Origin: Clostridia bacterium
Lineage (GTDB): Bacteria > Bacillota > Clostridia > Christensenellales > Aristaeellaceae
Direction of reading: 5' to 3'
Assembly: GCA_017463245.1 (NCBI GenBank)
Contig: JAFTPN010000008.1
Span: 1 to 53,843, forward strand
Length of the DNA stretch: 53,843 nucleotides
In this document: piece by piece, positions 7,970-16,549 of the stretch
Position numbering within the stretch: the stretch's first letter is position 1
Layout of the letters: every line of letters begins with the position of its first letter
Notes under the pieces: generated by a model
Databases searched by the model: none
Seen by the model: only the letters and a program-made list of their open reading frames with translations
Told to the model about the DNA's origin: nothing
Translations under genes and position numbers: made by a program

Positions 7970-8100
7970 GCGTCGCGGCGCGACCGTATTCGCGCCGTGA
8001 CCCCTGCTGAAACAGCGTACCTCCGCCATCCCAGCCTGGGAGTCCAGAGGGCCGAAGGCCCTTTGGTGGAGGAGTCCAGAGGAGGCAACGCCTCCTTTGG
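7970..8100 (+). repeat. Composite hairpin element, copy A (families 3 and 4)
   Basis: It starts with an invariant GCGTCGC flank, then a covarying stem GGCGCGA/TCGCGCC (7977-7996) around CCGTAT, then GTGACCCC. A linker and two small-loop hairpins beginning CAGAGG follow (8044-8100). Homologous copies lie at 23107, 26873 (inverted) and 45662. It occupies most of the 400 bp between rpsF and the methyltransferase at 8162. Confidence 0.75.
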
Positions 8101-8132
8101 TTGCCAAATTACCCAAAACATGATACCATACC

Positions 8133-8138
8133 TATAAT
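8133..8138 (+). promoter_or_regulatory. Probable -10 box of the uracil methyltransferase
   Basis: A perfect TATAAT with only a weak TTACCC 18 bp upstream as -35. A start of transcription near 8145 would exclude the ATG at 8141 and favours the ATG at 8162. Confidence 0.5.
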
Positions 8139-8161
8139 AAATGTCAGAAGGCAGGATGGCT

Positions 8162-9505
8162 ATGAAGAAGAACGATGTGCTGACCCTCACCGCCCACGCC
8201 CTGGGCGCCGACATGGAGGGCGTGTGCCGCCACGAGGGCATGGCGGTGTTTGTGCCCGGAATGCTGCCGGGTGAAACCGCCCCCGTGCGCATCGTGAAGG
8301 AGCAGAAGCGCTTCGCCTTCGGCCGCCTGGAGGGCAAGCCGGATGTCCCCGCCCCCACCCGCCGGGAGCCGGACTGCCCGGCCTATCCCCGCTGCGGCGG
8401 CTGCTCCTGCCGCCACATGAGCTACGAAGCTACCCTGGATGCCAAGCGCCAGCAGGTGAAGGACTGCTTTCAGCGCATCGGGCATATCGACATCGACGTG
8501 CCGCCGGTGCTGGGCATGGCCGAGCCCTCGGCCTACCGCAACAAGACCGCCCTGCCCGTGGGCGGCACCGCGGATGCGCCCCGTGTGGGCTTCTTTGCGC
8601 CCCGCAGCCACGCGCTGATCCCCATCGACCGCTGCCCCAATGCCATGCCCCCTGCTGACCAGCTGTGCGAGGCCGTGCTGGACTGGATGCGGGCAAACCG
8701 CGTTGCCCCCTATGTGGAGGAAAGCCACACCGGGCTGATGCGCCACATTGTGATCCGGGTGAACCGCCAGGGCGAGGCCATGGTGACCCTGGTGGTCAAC
8801 GGCGCCTCCCTGCCCAAGGAAAAGGAGCTGGCCGCAGCCCTGATGCAGCGGGGCGCGGTGAGCGTGATCTTCAACGAGAACCGGGACAAAACCAACGTGA
8901 TATTGGGAAGGAAGTTCCGCACCATTGCCGGGCAGGACACCCTGAAGGACGTGCTCTGTGGCCTGACCTTCGACCTGTCCCCCGCGGCGTTTTTCCAGGT
9001 GAACCCCAGCCAGACCGAGGTGCTGTACCAGACCGCGCTGGACTATGCGGACATCACCCCCGAGGACACCCTGTGCGACGTCTACTGCGGCGCGGGCACC
9101 ATCACCCTGATGATGGCGCGCCATTGCAAAACCGCCCTGGGCATTGAGATCGTCCCCCAGGCCATCGACAACGCCCGGCAGAACGCCCAGCGCAACGGCA
9201 TCACCAACACGGACTTCCGCGTGGGCGCCGCCGAGGAAGTGCTGCCCCGCCTGGTGGATGAAGGCCTGCGCCCGGACGTGATCGTGGTGGATCCGCCCCG
9301 CAAGGGTCTGGACGAAAAGGTGATCCACGCCATGGCCAAGGCCGCCCCGCGACGCATCGTTTATGTGAGCTGCAACGTGGCCACCCAGGCGCGGGACGCC
9401 GCCCTGCTGCAGGAGGCGGGCTATCGGCTGGAAAAGGTGCAGCCGGTGGATATGTTTGCGTGGACCAGCGGGGTGGAGAACGTTGGTCTGTTTGTCAAAG
9501 AATGA
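8162..9505 (+). CDS. 23S rRNA (uracil-C5)-methyltransferase, RlmD/RlmCD family
   Basis: 447 residues. An N-terminal TRAM-like RNA-binding domain (residues about 5-60) is followed by an iron-sulfur cluster motif CPAYPRCGGC and a later Cys in DRCPNA. The C-terminal Rossmann domain has motif I DVYCGAGTITLMMA, motif IV VDPPRKG and the catalytic Cys in VYVSCN. These enzymes methylate C5 of specific uridines in 23S rRNA using SAM. The ATG at 8162 is chosen from the -10 box position and the AAGGCAGG ribosome site; ATGs at 8141 and 8156 are alternatives. Which uridine is modified cannot be told from sequence. Confidence 0.92.
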   Translation: MKKNDVLTLTAHALGADMEGVCRHEGMAVFVPGMLPGETAPVRIVKEQKRFAFGRLEGKPDVPAPTRREPDCPAYPRCGGCSCRHMSYEATLDAKRQQVKDCFQRIGHIDIDVPPVLGMAEPSAYRNKTALPVGGTADAPRVGFFAPRSHALIPIDRCPNAMPPADQLCEAVLDWMRANRVAPYVEESHTGLMRHIVIRVNRQGEAMVTLVVNGASLPKEKELAAALMQRGAVSVIFNENRDKTNVILGRKFRTIAGQDTLKDVLCGLTFDLSPAAFFQVNPSQTEVLYQTALDYADITPEDTLCDVYCGAGTITLMMARHCKTALGIEIVPQAIDNARQNAQRNGITNTDFRVGAAEEVLPRLVDEGLRPDVIVVDPPRKGLDEKVIHAMAKAAPRRIVYVSCNVATQARDAALLQEAGYRLEKVQPVDMFAWTSGVENVGLFVKE

Positions 9506-9522
9506 ATTGGGAGGTAATCGAC

Positions 9523-10224
9523 ATGAAAAGGTTCATTGCTCTTGTCAGCGCGCTGCTCATGGTGTTTGCAGCTCTGCCTGCCGTGGCGGAGGACGCCATG
9601 CCCCGGGAGGTGCATACCTTCTTCAGCGGCATGGGTGATATGGTGGATATGAGCCAGGTGGCTTATGCGGCGGATCAGGAGACCTATGTGAACGGCATGC
9701 CCGGCAGGCTGCTGTCCTTCACCATCAGCCGCCAGCAGTATGACAGCTTCTACTACTATGTTTTCGATGATCAGACCGCCATCACCGTCTGCTGCGTGGA
9801 TGGCAAGCCGCTGGCCTACATTCTCGACTGCGCCGCGATCAACTTTATCGGCGGCCATGAGACCACGCACAATATCCTCCAGGAGCTCCCAGGTGCCTAT
9901 TCCAGCGCCTGTCCCCAGCAGAAGAGCGACCTGGATGCCTACGCATTTTTTACCAGTCCCATGCTGAACAGTATTTATGATCCCATGGCGCAGGTATTCC
10001 TTTCCGATGTGCAGGATCATGGCCAGACGCTGGTTTCCTCCCACATCTTTGCCCTGGGCGGGCAGATGGCCGTGCAGCTCTTCCCCAAGGCTGCCTATGA
10101 CGGCGTGATCGTTGAGGGCGAGGCGCTGACAGCGGAGATGAATCATGATCTTTCGGCGGCGCTGGCGATGGACACGGAGTATCAGCTGGTGATGAAGAAC
10201 TTAGAACGGAATTCAAGCAAATAA
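9523..10224 (+). CDS. Secreted protein of unknown function
   Basis: 233 residues with a type I signal peptide (MKRFIALVSALLMVFAALPAVAED, cleavage probably after AVA). GGGAGG lies 8 nt before the ATG, 17 nt after the upstream stop, so it may be co-transcribed. The mature part is mixed alpha/beta, Tyr-rich near residue 70 (FYYYVF) with a CC pair (VCCVDG). I recognise no domain. Expected outside the membrane. Confidence 0.75.
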   Translation: MKRFIALVSALLMVFAALPAVAEDAMPREVHTFFSGMGDMVDMSQVAYAADQETYVNGMPGRLLSFTISRQQYDSFYYYVFDDQTAITVCCVDGKPLAYILDCAAINFIGGHETTHNILQELPGAYSSACPQQKSDLDAYAFFTSPMLNSIYDPMAQVFLSDVQDHGQTLVSSHIFALGGQMAVQLFPKAAYDGVIVEGEALTAEMNHDLSAALAMDTEYQLVMKNLERNSSK

Positions 10225-10234
10225 AGGATGGAAC

Positions 10235-10714
10235 ATGGACATACTTTACCGCAAGGCAACCAGCGACGATTGCCTCGCCCTTGCCGAATTGAAGGGCAGG
10301 GTGTGGAACACCACCTACAAGGGCATTTATTCGGATGAAACGCTGCAAAACTATGATGTTGCCAAAAACCAAAGCATTTTCGAGAGCATCGTTGCCAATC
10401 CGGAAATTGAGCTCTACCTGGCCGAATGCAACGGCACGGCCGTGGGTCTGATGACCTGTGGCAAGCCTTTTCGTCCATTCATGCACTATGAGCAGGAAAT
10501 TGGCTTGCTGTACATTTTGAAGAGCTACCAGCGCCGGGGCATTGGCAGGGGGTTCTTTGAACTGGCTCGCCAGCAGGTGAAGAACAGCGGCCACCGGGAG
10601 TTTCTGGTGTCGGTAAACAAGCTGAACAAGCCCGCCATTGACTTTTACCTGGCTATGGGCGGAAAAGTTGTTCTGACGGATGAAAAGCAGATGAAGATAG
10701 GGTATTGTGTGTAA
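10235..10714 (+). CDS. GNAT-family N-acetyltransferase
   Basis: 159 residues. The acetyl-CoA site motif A is QRRGIGRGFFELAR, preceded by the strand GLLYILKSY and followed by the motif B-like NKPAIDFYLAMGGK. It transfers an acetyl group from acetyl-CoA to an unknown amine. AAGGA precedes the ATG, 10 nt after the previous stop, suggesting an operon with the secreted protein. A terminator follows. Confidence 0.88.
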   Translation: MDILYRKATSDDCLALAELKGRVWNTTYKGIYSDETLQNYDVAKNQSIFESIVANPEIELYLAECNGTAVGLMTCGKPFRPFMHYEQEIGLLYILKSYQRRGIGRGFFELARQQVKNSGHREFLVSVNKLNKPAIDFYLAMGGKVVLTDEKQMKIGYCV

Positions 10715-10721
10715 GCAAAAG

Positions 10722-10751
10722 ACGGAGGATGCTTCCTCCGCCTGTTTTTCT
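10722..10751 (+). terminator. Rho-independent terminator after the GNAT gene
   Basis: Stem CGGAGGA/TCCTCCG (10723-10740) followed by CCTGTTTTTC. Confidence 0.8.
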
Positions 10752-10770
10752 TACAGCCTGTCGGTCCAAT

Positions 10771-11745
10771 TTACGCCTGCTTGCGGTTGACCATGAACAG
10801 ATATAATCCACCAAAAAGTACACCGGCCACCGGCCAGATGATCCAGCTGCGCTCCCAATCGTTGGTGATAAAGCTGTACCCCAGAAACGCCGCCGTGACC
10901 ACGCACCAATAGGTCGGCACAAAGGCTGAATGGTTCATGGCCTTACGGGCACGGGTGTAATCGCCTTCCTCCAGCAGCTTTTCAAAGCTGGCCTGTGGAA
11001 TCCCCACGCTGATGAACAGATACACCGCTGCCGCAACGATCGCCAGCAGCAGACACACCGCTGCAATGACCCATGCTTCATCGCCGCCCAGCAGCGCGAT
11101 GCAAATCAGCGGCAGCACGGAAAGAATGCACATAACCACGCCCACCACATTATTGCGGATATACATCTCCCGCCGGGCCTTGATCTGCTCCCGTACCATG
11201 CCGCTGACGCCATAAGCGGTTTCGATGGGTTCCTTTTCCAGGTACTCGTAAGCACCGGTTTTCATGCCGCAGGTGATGAAATTCACCACCGCAAAGGTCA
11301 CCGCCAGGATCAGGATCACCAGGCCCAGTGTCACTGCCATGGTCTGATCCATGATATTCTTGGCAGTAAGCGCGCAAAAAAGCAGCAGCGGAATAGGTGC
11401 CAGGCAGCACACCGCCGCCCCCAGAGCGATCTTGGGCGAGGTTTCCTGCTTAACACGCAGGAACTCGCTGGCTTCTTCCATCGATACCCGGCGAAGCCCC
11501 GTGACCATTACCTCCTCCGCACTCATGGTCTGGGGGACGGACGCTTCCATTTCTTCTTTAAGAAGATAATCCGTACTCACGCTGAACAGCTGGCTCATGG
11601 CGATCACTCGCTCCAGGTCGGGGATGGACTGGGCGCTTTCCCACTTGCTCACCGCCTGGCGGCTCACGCCCAGCTTCTCCGCCAGTTCCTCCTGGGACCA
11701 GCCGCACTTCTTGCGCAGGTCGATGATCTTGTCTGCTAAAATCAT
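10771..11745 (-). CDS. XRE-family regulator with multi-pass membrane domain
   Basis: 324 residues. The N-terminal Cro/C1 HTH spans residues 5-62 ([35 protein letters not shown], split here only for reading). A linker follows, then about six hydrophobic segments (near 108-125, 135-158, 200-220, 225-245, 272-290 and 298-318). Such fusions tether a DNA-binding head to the membrane; the signal sensed is unknown. GAGGG precedes the ATG. An inverted repeat at 11796-11824 in its upstream region is a candidate operator. A TATACT -10 box lies at about 11784-11789. Confidence 0.85.
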   Translation of the reverse strand: MILADKIIDLRKKCGWSQEELAEKLGVSRQAVSKWESAQSIPDLERVIAMSQLFSVSTDYLLKEEMEASVPQTMSAEEVMVTGLRRVSMEEASEFLRVKQETSPKIALGAAVCCLAPIPLLLFCALTAKNIMDQTMAVTLGLVILILAVTFAVVNFITCGMKTGAYEYLEKEPIETAYGVSGMVREQIKARREMYIRNNVVGVVMCILSVLPLICIALLGGDEAWVIAAVCLLLAIVAAAVYLFISVGIPQASFEKLLEEGDYTRARKAMNHSAFVPTYWCVVTAAFLGYSFITNDWERSWIIWPVAGVLFGGLYLFMVNRKQA

Positions 11746-11795
11746 TTGCCTTACCCTCTTTCGTTTTTCTTGGAAACGGCTTCAGTATAGCCATC

Positions 11796-11824
11796 AGCCC
11801 GGTTGCATTCCATCAAACCGGGCT
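11796..11824. promoter_or_regulatory. Inverted repeat upstream of the membrane XRE gene
   Basis: Perfect 9 bp arms AGCCCGGTT and AACCGGGCT separated by 11 bp, just upstream of the likely -10 of the XRE gene. No T-run follows, so an operator is more likely than a terminator. Confidence 0.55.
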
Positions 11825-11911
11825 GGAAATGTGTCAACTGATGGTTGCAACTATTGGTTTCGCCTTGTTTTTCTGGGATTCCTCCATTGAAGAAGCACCT
11901 TTTGCATGATA

Positions 11912-11939
11912 TGATAAAAGCGGAGGATGTTCCCTCCGC
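11912..11939 (-). terminator. Terminator after the DUF378 gene
   Basis: On the minus strand the stem GCGGAGG/CCTCCGC (11920-11939) is followed by TTTTATC, directly after the DUF378 stop. Confidence 0.72.
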
Positions 11940-11944
11940 TCCGC

Positions 11945-12148
11945 TCACATTTTTGCCCTGTCCCGATCCCGGAAAAGCAGCGAGATGCACCACAGACCCG
12001 CTGCACCGATGATGGTGTAGATGATGCGGCTGATCAGCGCGCCCTGGCCGCCAAAGAGCCAGGCCACAATGTCAAACTGGAAAATGCCTACCAAAAGCCA
12101 GTTCACCGCGCCAACGATGACCAGCAGCAGGGAGATCGTATCGATCAT
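11945..12148 (-). CDS. DUF378 family small membrane protein
   Basis: 67 residues with two transmembrane helices: TISLLLVIVGAVNWLLVG and LISRIIYTIIGAAGLWCI. The GAVNWLLVG signature and length match DUF378 (YuzA-like), which has no known function. AAGGAGG lies about 9 nt upstream of the ATG. A terminator follows, so it is probably monocistronic. Confidence 0.88.
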   Translation of the reverse strand: MIDTISLLLVIVGAVNWLLVGIFQFDIVAWLFGGQGALISRIIYTIIGAAGLWCISLLFRDRDRAKM

Positions 12149-12225
12149 AAAAACCCTCCTCCTTGTTGATAATCACAGGATGAACCGACCGACCATCAAT
12201 TATGCAACTGAAAGGAATGTTTGCT

Positions 12226-13479
12226 ATGAAAAACATCGGCATCTGCCCTGCCAGCATCCTTCTACCCAGGGAGGACGTGCAGCCCACCACCTGGGCTTGC
12301 GTGGCCTGCGATCAGTATACCTCCCAGCCGGAATACTGGGAGGACGTGGCCTTGCAGGTGGGCGACGCGCCTTCCACCCTGCGGCTGATGCTGCCGGAGT
12401 GCTACCTGAGCGAAACGGAAGAGCGGGTGCCGGTGATCAACCAGACCATGGTGGATTATCTGGCAAAGGGCATTTTGCAGGAGGCCGTGGCCTGCGGCTA
12501 TGTGCTGGTAGAGCGCTCTACCCAAAGCGGCCAGCGCATTGGCCTGGTGTGCGCGGTGGATCTGGAGCAGTATGACTACACCAAGGGTTCCAAGCCCCTG
12601 GTGCGCCCCACCGAGGAGACCATCGCCGCCCGCCTGCCTGCCCGCCTGGCCATCCGCCAGGGTGCGGCCATTGAGATGAGCCACATCATGATGCTGGTGG
12701 ACGACCCTCTGCGCACCGTGATCGAGCCCCTTTACGCCCGCCGGGATACCCTGCGCCACCTCTACGATTTCCCGCTGATGAAGGAGGGCGGCCACCTGCG
12801 GGGCTGGGCGGTGGAGAGCGAGCGCGACATTGCCGCCATTGCCGAGGCGCTGGACGCGGTGAAGCAGCGCCAGGGCGAAGATCCTCTGCTGTTTGCCGTG
12901 GGCGACGGCAACCACTCCCTGGCCACCGCCAAGGCTGCCTGGGAGGCGCTGAAGCCCGGCCTCACCGCCCAGCAGCAGGAAAGCCACCCCGCCCGCTTTG
13001 CCCTGTGCGAGGTGGAGAACATCCACGACGACGCCCTGAACTTTGAGCCCATCCACCGCATTTTGATAAATGTGAACGGCGCCGAGCTGATGCAGGACTG
13101 GACGCTGTATTGCCATGAGCGCGGCATGGAGCTGAGCGAGGACGCAGGCACGCAGCAGGTGCAGGTGCTGTATGGCGGCATGGAGATCACCGCCGCCATC
13201 ACCAACCCCGATGGAGCCATCCCCGTGGACACCCTGCAGCGCTACCTGGACGATTACCTGCGCCGCCACCCGGAGGCGGAGATCGACTACATCCACGGCG
13301 ACGACGTGGTGCGGGAGCTGGCGCAGAAAGATGGCTGCATAGGCTTCCTGGTGCCGCCCATCGACAAGGGAAGCTTCTTCAGCGCCATTCAGACGCTGGG
13401 AACCCTGCCCCGCAAAACCTTCTCCATGGGTCACGCCCACGAGAAGCGCTTCTACATGGAATGCAAAAAGATCATCTGA
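12226..13479 (+). CDS. DUF1015 family protein
   Basis: 417 residues; the ATG at 12226 follows AAAGGA by about 10 nt. The DUF1015 signatures are visible: an N-terminal PTTWACVACDQYTSQ block and GDGNHSLATAKAAWE in the middle, where most homologues read [AG]DGNHR/S. In other Clostridia this family often sits beside serine biosynthesis genes, and a role linked to serine metabolism has been suggested; I cannot confirm that here. The neighbour 12 nt downstream is an SDR, so a two-gene operon is likely. Confidence 0.88.
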   Translation: MKNIGICPASILLPREDVQPTTWACVACDQYTSQPEYWEDVALQVGDAPSTLRLMLPECYLSETEERVPVINQTMVDYLAKGILQEAVACGYVLVERSTQSGQRIGLVCAVDLEQYDYTKGSKPLVRPTEETIAARLPARLAIRQGAAIEMSHIMMLVDDPLRTVIEPLYARRDTLRHLYDFPLMKEGGHLRGWAVESERDIAAIAEALDAVKQRQGEDPLLFAVGDGNHSLATAKAAWEALKPGLTAQQQESHPARFALCEVENIHDDALNFEPIHRILINVNGAELMQDWTLYCHERGMELSEDAGTQQVQVLYGGMEITAAITNPDGAIPVDTLQRYLDDYLRRHPEAEIDYIHGDDVVRELAQKDGCIGFLVPPIDKGSFFSAIQTLGTLPRKTFSMGHAHEKRFYMECKKII

Positions 13480-13491
13480 CGAGGTGCAGCC

Positions 13492-14202
13492 ATGGAACGT
13501 TTTGATGATAAGGTGGTCGTGGTCACCGGCGGTGCCATAGGCATTGGCAAGTGCATTTGCGAATGCTTTGATAAGGCGGGCGCAAAGGTGTGCATGATCG
13601 ACGTTTTGCCGGGCGGGTACTTCCAGGGGGATATTGGCGACAAGGCTGCCCTGGAGGCCTTTGCGGCCAAGGTGATAGCAGAGCATGGCCGGGTGGATGT
13701 GCTGGTGAACAACGCCCCGCCCATGATGAAGGGCATCGATACCTGCACCTGGGAGGACTTCACCCAGGCGCTGAATGTGGGCGTCACAGCGGCGTTTTAC
13801 CTCACCAAGCTGTTTCTGCCCGTGTTCAGCCAGGGGGCCAGCATCATCAACATTTCCTCCAGCCGCGACCGCATGAGCCAGCCCCAAACGGAGAGCTACA
13901 CCGCTGCCAAGGGCGGCATTGCTGCCCTGACCCACGCCCTGGCGGTGAGCCTGGCGGGCAAGGCGCGGGTGAACAGCATCTCCCCCGGGTGGATCGACAC
14001 GGCCTACACGGTGTATCACGGCGCGGACGCGGTGCAGCAGCCCGCCGGGCGCGTGGGTGACCCTATGGACATTGCCAATGCGGTGCTGTTCCTTAGCTCG
14101 GAGCGGGCGAGGTTCATCACCGGGGAGAATCTGTGCATCGATGGGGGTATGACAAGGCAGATGATCTACCACGGCGACCATGGATGGACGCTGGAGGTGT
14201 AA
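13492..14202 (+). CDS. Short-chain dehydrogenase/reductase
   Basis: 236 residues, classical SDR: cofactor motif TGGAIGIG (residues 13-20), NNA at strand 4, catalytic Ser in NISSS and Tyr-x3-Lys in YTAAK, and PGWIDT after strand 6. It should oxidise or reduce an alcohol/ketone with NAD(P)(H). The Asp after strand 2 (MIDVLP) hints at an NAD(H) preference. It has the C-terminal GENLCIDGG typical of the family. GAGGTG precedes the ATG, 12 nt after DUF1015. Confidence 0.92.
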   Translation: MERFDDKVVVVTGGAIGIGKCICECFDKAGAKVCMIDVLPGGYFQGDIGDKAALEAFAAKVIAEHGRVDVLVNNAPPMMKGIDTCTWEDFTQALNVGVTAAFYLTKLFLPVFSQGASIINISSSRDRMSQPQTESYTAAKGGIAALTHALAVSLAGKARVNSISPGWIDTAYTVYHGADAVQQPAGRVGDPMDIANAVLFLSSERARFITGENLCIDGGMTRQMIYHGDHGWTLEV

Positions 14203-14232
14203 GCTTTTTTCACCTTTTGAATAGGCAAAGGT

Positions 14233-14505
14233 GTTGCGCCGCGGGCTCCCTCAGTCTCCGCGCAAGCGCGGAGCCAGCTGTCCCGGTCGCAATCATCGAT
14301 TGCTCCCCGCTTTGGCTAAAAACATGCCACTGGCATGTTTTTTACGCGTCACGCCTCCCAGAGGGAGCCTCTGTGCATAGCGCTGCTCCGTATCCTTTCA
14401 GCTGCTTGTCTGATATTGTTGCAAGGTGAACGACCAAAAGGCTCCCTCCGGGAGGGAGCTGTCAGCGGACGCAGTCCGATGACTGAGGGAGAACGCGGGC
14501 GCAAC
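14233..14505. repeat. Family-2 composite with nested insertion (273 bp)
   Basis: The ends are inverted (GTTGCGCC...CTCCCTCAGT on the left, its near-complement on the right). The left half is interrupted at the point where other copies join CAGCT to CCTCC. The insertion (about 14278-14360) contains a CAATCAT/ATTG hairpin and a strong AAAAACATGCC/GGCATGTTTTT hairpin, and is nearly identical to the inverted insertion at 40852-40946. No gene lies in this 365 bp gap. Confidence 0.75.
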
Positions 14506-14524
14506 AAAAGAGCCCATTTACATC

Positions 14525-14568
14525 AAAAAAAGCGCACGTCAGCTTTGGCTGCATCGTGCGCTATTTTT
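14525..14568 (-). terminator. Terminator of the MBL hydrolase gene
   Basis: Stem AGCGCACG/CGTGCGCT (14531-14562). On the minus strand a TTTTTTGATG run follows; on the plus strand ATTTTTT follows, so it may work both ways. Confidence 0.8.
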
Positions 14569-15467
14569 TATTCATCCATCTTCACCGGGAGGTCAGTCTC
14601 GATAAAGGGGTCATTTTCTTCATAACCCTGCAAATTCACCTGCGCCTCGCCGGTGGGCTGAGCTTCCGCAGGCACCTCGCTCATCTTGGGGGTGGGCACA
14701 GCTTCCGGTGCAGTAAGCAGGTGAATGGTCAGATAGCCGTCGTCCTCGAACTGCAGGCGGATCTGCTCGCCATAGCGGGTCATGGCCAGCACCTCGGTCT
14801 CGCGGCAGCGGGCACGGCGGGCAAATTCCACCGCGATCTCTGCCCTGCCCCAGAAGTGCATGGGGATCAGCAAGCGGGGCTTCACGCTGAGGATAAAGGT
14901 GTTGGCGCCCGCATCAAACAGGCGACCCTGGCGGGGATCCACCGGGAAGAATGCCACGTCGATGGGCTCGCCTTTCAAAGGAATGATGGCCTGCTGGAAG
15001 TCCTGATCCGCCTCTTCGATCTCCTTGAGGGTGGATTCCTCCCGCCAATGCCAGAAGTTCAGGTCACCGGCGTGGAAGAGCTTGATGCCCTTCAAGTCCA
15101 CCAGAAAGGACACACCCAGGTCGGTGGACTCAAAGGCGCGGACCTTCACGTTTTCGCTCACGGTGTAGCTGTCGCCGGGCGCCATGCGCTTGCCGCGGGT
15201 GCCCACCGGCATATCGTGGGAAACGATGTAGGTCACGGGGAGTTCCTTGCGCCACTCGAACACCTCGGGATCCATATGATCCGGGTGCTCGTGGCTCACA
15301 AACACCACGATCTCCTTGAAGTCCTTCAATTTTTCCGGCGTGATGCGCTTGGTGAAGGGGAGTTCCCCATGCTCGCCAGTCCAATAATCGAAGACCAGCA
15401 GCGTGTCATCCAGCGCGGCGGAAAAACCGCTGTGATGATAATAGGTGATATCGAGCAATTGCTCCAT
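14568..15467 (-). CDS. MBL-fold metallo-hydrolase
   Basis: 299 residues. The metal-binding signature is SHEHPDHMD (H-x-H-x-D-H near residue 60), with HAGDLNFWHW supplying further ligands, FFPVDPRQG and a late His in IPMHFWG. The layout resembles UlaG/UPF0173-like lactonase or nuclease relatives. The last 40 residues are a low-complexity Pro/Glu-rich tail outside the fold. AAGGAGG lies about 10 nt before the ATG, and the gene has its own promoter. Substrate unknown; cytoplasmic. Confidence 0.88.
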   Translation of the reverse strand: MEQLLDITYYHHSGFSAALDDTLLVFDYWTGEHGELPFTKRITPEKLKDFKEIVVFVSHEHPDHMDPEVFEWRKELPVTYIVSHDMPVGTRGKRMAPGDSYTVSENVKVRAFESTDLGVSFLVDLKGIKLFHAGDLNFWHWREESTLKEIEEADQDFQQAIIPLKGEPIDVAFFPVDPRQGRLFDAGANTFILSVKPRLLIPMHFWGRAEIAVEFARRARCRETEVLAMTRYGEQIRLQFEDDGYLTIHLLTAPEAVPTPKMSEVPAEAQPTGEAQVNLQGYEENDPFIETDLPVKMDE

Positions 15468-15532
15468 GGAATGAGCGCCTCCTTGAATGGCCGGAAAGCT
15501 CCGGCGTCAGGAAAAGATATCTATTGATAAAG

Positions 15533-15553
15533 ACCGTCTGAGTGGCAGACGGT
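15533..15553. other. Hairpin in the 5' UTR of the MBL gene
   Basis: Perfect 8 bp stem ACCGTCTG/CAGACGGT with a 5 nt loop, between the promoter (15571-15599) and the start codon. Role unknown. Confidence 0.5.
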
Positions 15554-15570
15554 GCTTGCTCATCCATGCC

Positions 15571-15599
15571 ATTATGCCATGATTAACCCTTTTTGTCAA
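15571..15599 (-). promoter_or_regulatory. Promoter of the MBL hydrolase
   Basis: On the minus strand: TTGACA (15594-15599), 17 bp spacer, CATAAT (15571-15576). The AT-rich 15600-15720 stretch behind it has no gene. Confidence 0.82.
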
Positions 15600-15721
15600 A
15601 CTTTTTTCACATTTTTAGGAACTAAAACCCATTTTATATTACTTTTTTGGTTCATTTTTGCGATAAAAACCCACTTTTGTACCTAATTCGCCTTTTTATG
15701 CGCAGGAGAGCCACCACTTCA

Positions 15722-16534
15722 TCAGATGCGGTAAAGCGTTTTTTTCCGCTGGCAGAAGCTGGCCTGATACTTCCCGCCCATGGCGCGCACCGCCTCCTTG
15801 GCACGCTCGATGTCGGCATAGTTCCTGTCCACATTGTGGCTGTCGCTGCCGAAGGTGAACTGCTCGCCCCCCAGCTCGATGTAGCGCTTCACGATGGTGG
15901 AATGCGCCAGGAAGTCCCCGGTGGTGGCATAGCCGGAGGTGTTGATCTCAATGCACTTGTCGTGGTCGATCACATAGCGCAGCAGGGTGTCGAAGGCGTC
16001 GGGGGCATCCTGATACACCAGCGCCCGCTCCGGCCCGGTGAAGGCGGAATACTTGGCCACGTAGCCGATGTGCGCCACGCTGTCGAAGTCCAGCCAGTCC
16101 GTGATGGACTCCACCTTGGCCTCCACATACTCCCGGTAGGCCTGGTCACGGGTCTTTCCGGCAAAATATTTGTCGATGTCATAGGGGTCGATGCCGTTGA
16201 CCAGGTGCAGGCTCAGCAGGCGGAAATCCAGGGGCAGCTCGTCCAGATAGGCCTTGGTCTGCGGACGGCAAACCGGGTTGTCGCCGATCTCCACCCCGGC
16301 GCGGATGGTCAGCAGCGGGTACTTGGCACGGCACTCGGCGATCTCTTGAAACCACACATCCCAGATGGGCGGCACGTCGATGCCCTCGCCGGGGTGGCCG
16401 GGTTCAATATGCTCGGTGAGGCAAATTTCCTCCACGCCCTTTTCCACCATGCTTTGGCACAATTCGTCCATGGTCTGCTTGCCGTCCATGGAATGCAGGG
16501 TGTGCAGGTGATAGTCCATTCTTCTTTGTTCCAC
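15722..16534 (-). CDS. PHP-domain phosphatase (histidinol-phosphatase HisJ family)
   Basis: 270 residues of PHP fold: DYHLHTLHS at the N-terminus, LTEHIE, the metal-site Glu in RAGVEIG, SLHLVNG, INTSGY and FGSDSH. The family hydrolyses phosphate esters with bound divalent metals, typically histidinol phosphate, though other PHP hydrolases look alike and no his genes are nearby. I place the start at GTG 16534, 8 nt after AAGGAG (16543-16548). The ATG at 16519 is too far from any ribosome site. The GTG lies inside a perfect parS site (16527-16542). It follows addA by only 15 nt. Confidence 0.85.
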   Translation of the reverse strand: MEQRRMDYHLHTLHSMDGKQTMDELCQSMVEKGVEEICLTEHIEPGHPGEGIDVPPIWDVWFQEIAECRAKYPLLTIRAGVEIGDNPVCRPQTKAYLDELPLDFRLLSLHLVNGIDPYDIDKYFAGKTRDQAYREYVEAKVESITDWLDFDSVAHIGYVAKYSAFTGPERALVYQDAPDAFDTLLRYVIDHDKCIEINTSGYATTGDFLAHSTIVKRYIELGGEQFTFGSDSHNVDRNYADIERAKEAVRAMGGKYQASFCQRKKTLYRI

Positions 16535-16542
16535 GTGAAACA
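16527..16542. promoter_or_regulatory. parS site (perfect)
   Basis: TGTTCCACGTGAAACA, the Bacillus-type ParB binding consensus. It sits between the ribosome site and start of the PHP gene and contains its GTG start codon. Confidence 0.9.
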
Positions 16543-16549
16543 CTCCTTT

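Noticed and set aside
15468-15721. Possible small RNA gene between the MBL and PHP genes
   Set aside because: Only an AT-rich stretch, one promoter and a single short hairpin are present; nothing matches SRP, 6S, tmRNA or RNase P cores by eye.
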